Shown one piece after another: positions 38,130-41,083 of a stretch of DNA of 41,083 nucleotides (positions are counted from its first letter, which is position 1; each line of letters begins with the position of its first letter). A model generated the notes under the pieces. That model ran no database searches. It had not been told where the DNA came from and was given only the letters and a program-made list of their open reading frames with translations. The position numbers and the translations under genes are program-made. Source of the stretch: Candidatus Poribacteria bacterium (GTDB taxonomy: Bacteria; Poribacteria; WGA-4E; WGA-3G); assembly GCA_022820835.1 (NCBI GenBank), contig JAJEET010000093.1, positions 1-41,083 of the forward strand, given 5' to 3'.

Positions 38130-41083
38130 TAACGGCTTCGTTCCAATCCCACACAAGGATAGTTCCATCTTGTCCTGTGCTGACAAGTGTCTGGCCATCG
38201 GGTGAAAATACCAACGTTTCTACGGATTGTGTATGTCCATTAAGTGTGGTGATTTTTTCACCCGTTGTCAGATCCCATAACTCTATCCTGCCGTTTATAA
38301 GTCCCGCAACGAGAACAGTATCATCAGGTGAAAACACTAACGACTTGGTTTCACCATAAGGGGCTCCTTTAAGGCGAGGCTGCTTACTGCTACCCAACAA
38401 ACGGATTTTTTGTCCGCTTCCGACAGCGAGCAATACTCCAGTTGAGGAGAACGCCAACGCTCTAATCGGATTCTGATATGTCAGGGTAAAATTATTGTGT
38501 ACCTTCTCATCATCCAACTTCTGTCCCGCGAGGAGGGGAGCTAGCGCAGTACCCGTCTCGGCATCCCATATCTGAACCTTGCCGCCCATGGTGCCGCTGA
38601 CAAGTTTTTTTCCATCTGGTGAAAACACCAAAACCGTGACTTCTTCCAGCATCTGAGTCATCAGGCGCCGATGGATCATCGCGTCATCGTTGCGCAATTC
38701 GCCATGGTTTTCATGGTTTTGTTCCAAGAGTGAGATAGTAAGCACATCCCCTGTTTCCGTCTGCCATACATGAATTTTGCCCGAACCGTGGAAGGCTACC
38801 CTTTTCCCATCAGGCGAAAAAGTCGTATTTCCTGCGTCATTAATGCCGCCAACTGTTTCTGTTAAGGTCGCTAATTCACGTCCGGTACGGACATCCGTCA
38901 GACGTACCAGATGATCCGGTTCCCGCGCGTTTATAACCTTACCGGCACCTATATTGAAGAATGTGGCGGATTTGGCACCCACGCTAGCGAGTTTCGTTCC
39001 ATCCGGTGAAAACGCCGAAGCCAATAAGAAATCCCGAGGGCCTACTATTTGTCCTCCGGTTTTTTGCGATGTCTTCAGGTCCCAAAAGGTAATTATTCCG
39101 TTAAACGCCACGCTTGCCAGCGTGGTATCGTTCTCAAAAAAGGAAATCGCTTTAACCCAATCCGTGTGTTCTGTGAGATGGATCGGTAGCGACACTCTGG
39201 TAGTTGTGTTCCAGAACCGAATTGTGCCGTCTATACTTCCACTTGCGAGGGTGCGTCCGTCTGGTGAAAATGCTAATGCCGCGATACCCCTTCTATGCTT
39301 AGCGAATGTCGCGAGGTGCTCTCCAGTCGCGGTATCCCATAGCTGCACGGTTTTATCAGCACTGCCACTTGCAAGCATTTTTCCATCCGGTGAGAATGCT
39401 AAAGCGTTTGTCCAGCCCGTGTGTTTTTGGAGGATAGCCAATTCTTCGTTAGTGTCAGTGTCCCATAATCGGACCGTTTTATCTTTACTGCCACTTGCGA
39501 GTCGTGTGCCATCGGGTGAAAATGCTAAAGCCAACACAGAGTTGACGGTGCCGTCTATAAATCGCACCCGAACCTCACCTGGTGGTGGGAGTTTCTCATC
39601 TGCTGCAAGTGGTAACCGTTCCTGAATCTTTAACCGTTCCTGAATTCCGGCAAGTGGTAATTGTTCCCGAATTCCGTTGGTATGTCCGCTGAGGGTTGCT
39701 AATTTTTCTCCGGTCCTTGTGTTCCCCAGATCAATCTTTCCGTCCTGCCTGCCAACTACGAATTTATTCGCTGTAAGCGCGTAAGATAGAGACGAACCTG
39801 TTATCCGCGTTGCCATCTCCTTAATCTTTTTCGCATTCCGCTCACCAGTTTCAACATCTAACCTGTCAATGGTGTCTTTCCAGCTATTCAAACTGATAAC
39901 TGTTTTGCTATCTTCAGAGAAATGCAACGCCGCCCCCGAAAAAATTGTCCCAATACTCTCAATATGTGAACTTTTCTGACCGGTGGCAATCTCCCACAAC
40001 TGAAATTTGGGGCCCCCGCTGGCGATGAGCCGCCCATCCAGTGAAAAAGCAAGAGCCTGACATATACCAGAGAACATAGTAATCTCTTTTCCTGTCTCTA
40101 CATCGTAGAGCCAGATGCCGGCATTACTGCCAACAGCGATTTGTGTTCCATCTGGTGAAAATTGAAGCACATTAATTCCGCCCTTTCCGAATCGCGCTTT
40201 CGCTTCTTTCGGGAGATGCCATTTTGTATAATCGTCAACAAGTTCATCAGCGCGTGCTTCTGCGACGAGTGCTGGCGCATCACTGGGTTGTTGGTTAGGA
40301 GTATTGCCTCGCTCCTGCACATTGGTCCTGCCGATCTTAGTCCGTGTATCCGATTTTGATGCAACATTCAGCACGACAGGTGCATCAATGAGTTCGACCG
40401 TCATCTCCGATGTAGCATCAAGGCTATAGGGCTGCTGAAACCGTATTGCGTATTGTTGATTGCCAATCCCCAACATTAGCAACACCACTGCCACCGTGGA
40501 AGCTGCGACTGCCCACGGCGTGAGGGGTTTAGCACCGGATGGTGCGGCGGGTTTACTGCGGGCGACTTCTCGCATAACGTTCTCTATGAGGTTCGGCGTG
40601 ATTTTAAAGTTTTCTAAAGCCTCTCGGATCATAGGTTCTTCCTTTTTCAAGTGCTGTTGTGCGCGTCGGAGGCGGCTCTTAATCGTGTTTGCGGATACGC
40701 CTAAAAATGTGCCAATCTCTGTGCAGGACATCTCGGCGAAATAGTGAAGCGTGATGACGGTGCGTTCACTTTCTTGTAGTTTTTCGAGCAACTTTTTGAC
40801 GACATCTCGCTGTGCTTCTGTGGTTGTGCGCTCGTTTTCTGCGGCGACGTATCCAGAATACGCCGATTGTTGTAGCTGTTCGTCGTCTGTTTCCTCAAGT
40901 TGCTCAAGGGGTTGCGTCCACAACCGTTTTTTCCGGAGCCACGAACTACAACAATTCGCTGCGATGACATAGAGCCAACTTGCGAAGCGCTGCGGCTTCT
41001 TGAGTGTTGCAAGTTTCTTATATGCTTTCAGAAAAGTGTCCTGCGTGATTTCCTCAGCGATATGGAAATCTCCGATTTTCCGC
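38125..41083 (-). CDS. ECF sigma factor fused through a membrane helix to WD40 repeats (5'-partial)
   Basis: The frame stays open to the right edge, so the start is outside the window; 985 residues are visible. The first 53 (FHIAEEITQDTFLKAYKKL ... RFASWLYVIAANCCSSWL) are sigma-70 region 2. Region 4 follows with 'LQESERTVITLHYFAEM', 'CTEIGTFLGVSANTIKSRLRRA'. After a helical segment comes one hydrophobic helix (about visible residues 189-207, 'WAVAASTVAVVLLMLGIG'), a polar linker and then about 14 WD40 repeats (FSPDG...LASGS..LWD), enough for two seven-bladed propellers. Orientation would put the sigma part in the cytoplasm and the propellers outside. A TTG at 40923 is not a credible start because sigma region 2 lies upstream of it. 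Confidence 0.9.
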   Translation of the reverse strand, partial: RKIGDFHIAEEITQDTFLKAYKKLATLKKPQRFASWLYVIAANCCSSWLRKKRLWTQPLEQLEETDDEQLQQSAYSGYVAAENERTTTEAQRDVVKKLLEKLQESERTVITLHYFAEMSCTEIGTFLGVSANTIKSRLRRAQQHLKKEEPMIREALENFKITPNLIENVMREVARSKPAAPSGAKPLTPWAVAASTVAVVLLMLGIGNQQYAIRFQQPYSLDATSEMTVELIDAPVVLNVASKSDTRTKIGRTNVQERGNTPNQQPSDAPALVAEARADELVDDYTKWHLPKEAKARFGKGGINVLQFSPDGTQIAVGSNAGIWLYDVETGKEITMFSGICQALAFSLDGRLIASGGPKFQLWEIATGQKSSHIESIGTIFSGAALHFSEDSKTVISLNSWKDTIDRLDVETGERNAKKIKEMATRITGSSLSYALTANKFVVGRQDGKIDLGNTRTGEKLATLSGHTNGIREQLPLAGIQERLKIQERLPLAADEKLPPPGEVRVRFIDGTVNSVLALAFSPDGTRLASGSKDKTVRLWDTDTNEELAILQKHTGWTNALAFSPDGKMLASGSADKTVQLWDTATGEHLATFAKHRRGIAALAFSPDGRTLASGSIDGTIRFWNTTTRVSLPIHLTEHTDWVKAISFFENDTTLASVAFNGIITFWDLKTSQKTGGQIVGPRDFLLASAFSPDGTKLASVGAKSATFFNIGAGKVINAREPDHLVRLTDVRTGRELATLTETVGGINDAGNTTFSPDGKRVAFHGSGKIHVWQTETGDVLTISLLEQNHENHGELRNDDAMIHRRLMTQMLEEVTVLVFSPDGKKLVSGTMGGKVQIWDAETGTALAPLLAGQKLDDEKVHNNFTLTYQNPIRALAFSSTGVLLAVGSGQKIRLLGSSKQPRLKGAPYGETKSLVFSPDDTVLVAGLINGRIELWDLTTGEKITTLNGHTQSVETLVFSPDGQTLVSTGQDGTILVWDWNEAVK
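39605..39676 (-). repeat. internal tandem repeat in a WD40 loop
   Basis: Units containing GCAAGTGGTAACCGTTCC and AACCGTTCCTGAATTCCG are repeated, giving the protein segment REQLPLAGIQERLKIQERL. It lies in a loop between two propeller blades and enlarges it by about 25 residues. Confidence 0.7.

Noticed and set aside
38954..39625. A 223-codon plus-strand frame within the WD40 gene
   Set aside because: It consists of repeated 'PSGEN' antisense copies of the WD40 FSPDG motif, so it is a shadow of the repeats.
40700..40923. A TTG start at 40923 for the sigma-WD40 protein
   Set aside because: The same frame continues upstream with clear sigma region 2 to the window edge, so the gene is 5'-partial rather than starting here.

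Overview
The window looks like part of a chromosome from a poorly cultured Gram-negative bacterium of the FCB/PVC neighbourhood. My best guess is a Poribacteria-like lineage, by inference from gene content rather than from any search. The signs are a PorU/PorV pair (type IX secretion attachment), a 'YPNPF'-type C-terminal sorting domain, a DUF4838 sugar-hydrolase-like protein beside a nucleoside-symporter-type MFS carrier and a GH2 enzyme, a sigma factor fused to WD40 repeats, and a Bacteroidetes-like GyrA C-terminal domain. Phylum-level confidence is moderate.

Layout. (1) 1-473: the last ~126 nt of a 16S rRNA gene, a spacer with a consensus sigma-70 promoter, and tRNA-Ile(GAT). No 23S gene follows; the next gene converges on the tRNA. 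(2) 0.66-9.6 kb: a large double-VWA membrane protein, a DUF4838 protein and an MFS transporter on the minus strand, divergent from a GH2 glycosidase. The last three look like a carbohydrate-use locus. (3) 9.8-12.1 kb: a D-2-hydroxyacid dehydrogenase and hisC. (4) 12.2-23.4 kb: the replication-origin region. Here ispH and a 44-codon rpmH (minus) are divergent from dnaA, followed by an oriC with a DnaA-box cluster, DnaA-trio and AT-rich unwinding element, then recF, dciA (DUF721), gyrB and gyrA. dnaN and rnpA are not in their usual places. (5) 23.4-27.6 kb: a close-packed run after gyrA encoding a TPR protein, a secreted HExxH metalloprotease and an Asp-box (BNR) propeller. (6) 27.7-30.7 kb: a CsgG/LpoB-like lipoprotein with a long structured leader, a small minus-strand protein that may be a degenerate HepT, and a zeta-crystallin-type quinone oxidoreductase. 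(7) 30.8-38.0 kb: a 2060-residue gingipain-like C25 peptidase resembling PorU, and PorV. (8) 38.1-41.1 kb (minus, running off the right edge): an ECF sigma factor joined through one membrane helix to about 14 WD40 repeats.

A recurring theme is a family of short intergenic elements built from 7-nt units (GTTATCA/GTTATCG and relatives), with the units inverted at opposite ends. Several begin exactly at the stop codon of the neighbouring gene, and a heptamer run also lies inside the PorU-like gene. The most notable observations are the sigma-TM-WD40 fusion, the PorU/PorV pair, the oriC with a variant DnaA recognition helix and non-standard boxes, the 16S gene that is unlinked from 23S and points toward oriC, a perfect 17-bp inverted repeat in recF, and a GyrA lacking both quinolone-contact residues.
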